Below the pieces are notes generated by a model, which saw only the letters and a list, made by a program, of their open reading frames with translations, made no database searches and was not told the origin of the DNA. From Cuniculiplasma sp. (GTDB lineage: Archaea > Thermoplasmatota > Thermoplasmata > Thermoplasmatales > Thermoplasmataceae): a DNA stretch of 15,647 bases. The DNA lies in contig JAGDXN010000013.1 in NCBI GenBank assembly GCA_023256455.1, positions 10,585 to 26,231 on the forward strand. The letters run 5' to 3'. The first letter of the stretch is position 1, and every line of letters begins with the position of its first letter. Shown here one piece after another: positions 13,355 to 15,647 of this stretch. The translations under genes were made by a program, and so were the position numbers.

Positions 13355-15647
13355 TCAGTTATTTATCTTTTTGTATATGTTGAGATATTCCAGGCCTTTC
13401 TTCACGCCCTTGTCCCAGTCTTCCCTTGAATGGGTGCTTATGAACTGATTCACACTCTTTTCCTCAGACAATCCAACATAGGGGATTAACATTTCCAAAA
13501 ACCTTGAGGTATATCCAGTTCCTGCAAAGAACCTGTCAATGGATGTAATGATCTTCTCCATGTTTTCTGCCAAATATTTTCTGTTTGACTTGTTAAGGGA
13601 ACAGCTGCTTACAAACCTGAATGAATCCTGTTTCTTGATTTTTCCATCCTCTATCATTTTCCAGACTCTGTCAAGTTTATCCTTTCCGTTCAGGTATCCT
13701 GTTGCTCCTATGATTTTGATCTTATCCTCATCGGCCTGTACTTCATTGAGTTTTTTCATAAGCCCGTCAAGATCGTTTTCTGCCAGTGCATAGGCATAGG
13801 CGGCAGCCTGCCTGGAATCAGGTGGGATATTCTGGAAGTTCTTGAAGTTTGATGAGAACTCCTTTGCGTAGGATGGATCTATGAGAGTTCTTATGGACTG
13901 AAGCCTTCCCCTTATAACAGAATCATTTATGGATTCCCCCTTCTTCTGCTCACCAAGCATCTTGAGATGGTTTGAAATGTACTTGATTCCAAAATCATCA
14001 ATTTCATTGCTTCTGTTCAGTATATTATGTAGATTTAGTACAATTCCGGCAATCTCATCCCTGAGCATGTATTCAGAATCTTCAAAGAAGAGGTTCATGG
14101 TTGCAATCAGTTCCTTGAGGTTTGCCTTTCCTGAAAGGTAGGATGCATAGTAATCGGATATGAGCCCCCATCTTGAGTATTTATCCATTTTTGAAATGTT
14201 CTTCTTTATATTCTCGAAGAGTGCTCCATCGTATTTGACTCTGTAGAAACCTGTTCTTTCAAAGTTAATGTACAGGAACTTATCCTTTTTGATATCAAGT
14301 TCCCTGCCTTCCATAAGAACGGGTTCAACTCTGTCCTCATAGACAATTGTGAGAGGCACGGGCCACACACTCTCATCCGGGGAACCATCAAGGAAGAATC
14401 TTTCCTGCTTAAGGTGAAGTGAATCCTTTGCCGTTTCAACATGGATGATTGGATATCCTGGCTTTGTTATCCATGCATTCATTATTTTTGAAACTGGCAT
14501 ATTGGATACCTTCTCAATGGATGTCCACAAATTCTCACCGATGGCATTGGAGAAGCTGTGCTCCTTCAGATAGTTCCTTACACCGTTCCTGAAATGTTCC
14601 TTGCCCACATAGGCCTCTATCATTCTCAGGATGCTTCCACCCTTTGAGTAGGATATTTCGTCAAATATCTGGGATATCTCATCGGGGTTTTTCACATCAA
14701 CATGAATGGGGTGGGTATTTCTCAGACTGTCCCCGGTCATTCCCCTTCCAAGTTCATCTGTGACAAACTCTGACATTATTTCCCATTCCGGGTGCTTATG
14801 CTCAAGGGCCTTGTAACTCATAAATGTTGCAAAACTTTCATTCAGCCACAGATCATCCCACCACTTCATGGTTACAAGGTCTCCAAACCACTGATGGGCA
14901 AGTTCGTGGGATATTACCTCATCAACCCTCTTTAATATGGCTGAACTTGTACTTTCCCCAACCATCAGTTCAATTTCTCTGAATGTAATTGCACCCCAGT
15001 TCTCCATTGCTCCAAAGGCAAATTCTGGAACTGCAATCAGATGGAGTTTGGGCAGCTGGTACTTTATATCAAAATATTCCTCGAAAAATTCCAGTGTTTT
15101 GTCTGCCATATCTATGGGCAATTCTGACATCTTGAACTTTCCTCTGGCCCCAACAAGATAAACAGGCTTTCCATCGTGGGTTTTGTGGATCATATCATAT
15201 TTTGAGGCACCCAGATAGAGAAGATAGGTGGACATCCTTGGCGTTTCCTGGAATGAAACAATCTTTCTATCCTTTTCATCTTTCACGGCCTCTGCGGGCA
15301 TGTTGGATATGGCATCATAATCTGAAGGTATATCCATGGAAACTTTGAAAACAGATTTGTATGCGGGGTGATCAACACAGGGGAAGGCATATCTGGCCCC
15401 TGTGGATTCAAACTGTGTTGATATGAATTTAAAGCCATTCTCATTTGAATAGTATATGCCGTTCATACCATCAGATATATTCCCTGAGAATTCAAGCTCC
15501 ATCAGGAAATCTCCCTTGAACTCCCCTTCAATTTTTACGGTTTCCTCCTTTCTGTCAGTTTCAAACTTGCATTCCTTTCCGTTTACTGTTATTTTCTTAA
15601 TTTCAATATCCACTGAATTGAGCCATAGTTTTCCCTCTGATCTCCCC
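13355..15647 (-). CDS. M1 aminopeptidase, tricorn-interacting factor F2/F3 type, partial at N-terminus
   Basis: A zinc aminopeptidase of family M1 that trims peptides released by the proteasome-tricorn pathway in the cytosol. Counting from the GTG codon at 15613: GAMENWG (201-207, substrate N-terminus binding), the zinc motif HELAHQW (236-242) with the third ligand in NESFATF (E259), and Y322 in EISYSKGGS (transition-state Tyr). FEATDAR-like FESTGARYAFPCVDHPAYK (68-86) and the whole length strongly resemble Thermoplasma acidophilum factor F3 (about 780 residues). The frame is open past 15613 to the window edge (in-frame GKLWLNSVDIEI matches the expected N-terminal strand region), so GTG 15613 is not the true start and roughly 20-30 residues are missing. 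F2 and F3 are paralogues with different specificities; I cannot say which this is. A six-T run follows on the minus strand. Confidence 0.95.
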   Translation of the reverse strand, partial: GRSEGKLWLNSVDIEIKKITVNGKECKFETDRKEETVKIEGEFKGDFLMELEFSGNISDGMNGIYYSNENGFKFISTQFESTGARYAFPCVDHPAYKSVFKVSMDIPSDYDAISNMPAEAVKDEKDRKIVSFQETPRMSTYLLYLGASKYDMIHKTHDGKPVYLVGARGKFKMSELPIDMADKTLEFFEEYFDIKYQLPKLHLIAVPEFAFGAMENWGAITFREIELMVGESTSSAILKRVDEVISHELAHQWFGDLVTMKWWDDLWLNESFATFMSYKALEHKHPEWEIMSEFVTDELGRGMTGDSLRNTHPIHVDVKNPDEISQIFDEISYSKGGSILRMIEAYVGKEHFRNGVRNYLKEHSFSNAIGENLWTSIEKVSNMPVSKIMNAWITKPGYPIIHVETAKDSLHLKQERFFLDGSPDESVWPVPLTIVYEDRVEPVLMEGRELDIKKDKFLYINFERTGFYRVKYDGALFENIKKNISKMDKYSRWGLISDYYASYLSGKANLKELIATMNLFFEDSEYMLRDEIAGIVLNLHNILNRSNEIDDFGIKYISNHLKMLGEQKKGESINDSVIRGRLQSIRTLIDPSYAKEFSSNFKNFQNIPPDSRQAAAYAYALAENDLDGLMKKLNEVQADEDKIKIIGATGYLNGKDKLDRVWKMIEDGKIKKQDSFRFVSSCSLNKSNRKYLAENMEKIITSIDRFFAGTGYTSRFLEMLIPYVGLSEEKSVNQFISTHSREDWDKGVKKGLEYLNIYKKINN

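Noticed and set aside
13355..15613. GTG at 15613 as the aminopeptidase start
   Set aside because: The frame stays open to the window edge and the residues before it fit the first domain of F3-type proteins, so the gene is cut by the window.
1..15647. CRISPR, insertion sequence, prophage or toxin-antitoxin content
   Set aside because: No regular direct repeats, transposase or terminal inverted repeats were seen; every gene is housekeeping or transport and codon use looks uniform.

Overview
This window reads as chromosomal DNA of a thermoacidophilic archaeon of the order Thermoplasmatales (Thermoplasma, Ferroplasma, Cuniculiplasma and relatives). The signs are an M1 aminopeptidase closely resembling the Thermoplasma tricorn-interacting factors F2/F3, an archaeosine tRNA-guanine transglycosylase, ABCE1, an archaeal family-B DNA polymerase, a geranylgeranyl-reductase-family flavoprotein and a TPP riboswitch in front of an MFS transporter. 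Arg is coded mostly by AGG/AGA, GTG and TTG starts are common, and TATA boxes sit 22-28 bases from several start codons, as expected of leaderless archaeal transcripts. I see no insertion sequence, CRISPR array, tRNA or rRNA. The species cannot be fixed from the sequence alone.

Layout, left to right. (1) 1-607, minus: the N-terminal part of a dihydropteroate synthase gene (folP), cut by the left edge. (2) 693-4770, plus: a tight three-gene translation cluster made of a small conserved helical/winged-helix-like protein, ABCE1 (ribosome recycling) and archaeosine TGT (tRNA G15 modification). ABCE1 is broken into two reading frames at the hinge between its ATPase domains. (3) 4757-9149, minus: an overlapping operon in transcription order polB - GGR-family reductase - EamA transporter, facing tgtA tail to tail with a 14-base overlap. 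(4) 9150-9438: polB promoter, then a promoter and a complete TPP riboswitch for (5) an MFS transporter at 9439-10731, a likely thiamine-related importer. (6) 10925-13197, plus: a divergent SHMT-family PLP enzyme, translationally coupled to a protein with four CBS domains and a C-terminal domain resembling the S30AE (HPF) ribosome-hibernation fold. (7) 13355-15647, minus: tricorn-interacting factor F2/F3-type aminopeptidase, cut by the right edge.

Themes and highlights. Several genes touch translation: ABCE1, TgtA, the unknown gene before them, and the CBS/S30AE-like protein that may idle ribosomes in response to nucleotide ligands. The points most worth checking are: the ABCE1 frameshift, where one -1 step at an A4 run restores a full 590-residue protein; the TgtA that keeps both catalytic Asp residues but has lost the three zinc-ligand cysteines; the CBS-S30AE-like candidate hibernation factor; the SHMT-like enzyme lacking key SHMT active-site residues; and the riboswitch expression platform with a possible helix over the ribosome binding site. 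I do not see a wholly new multi-gene system; the novelty is at the level of these individual genes.
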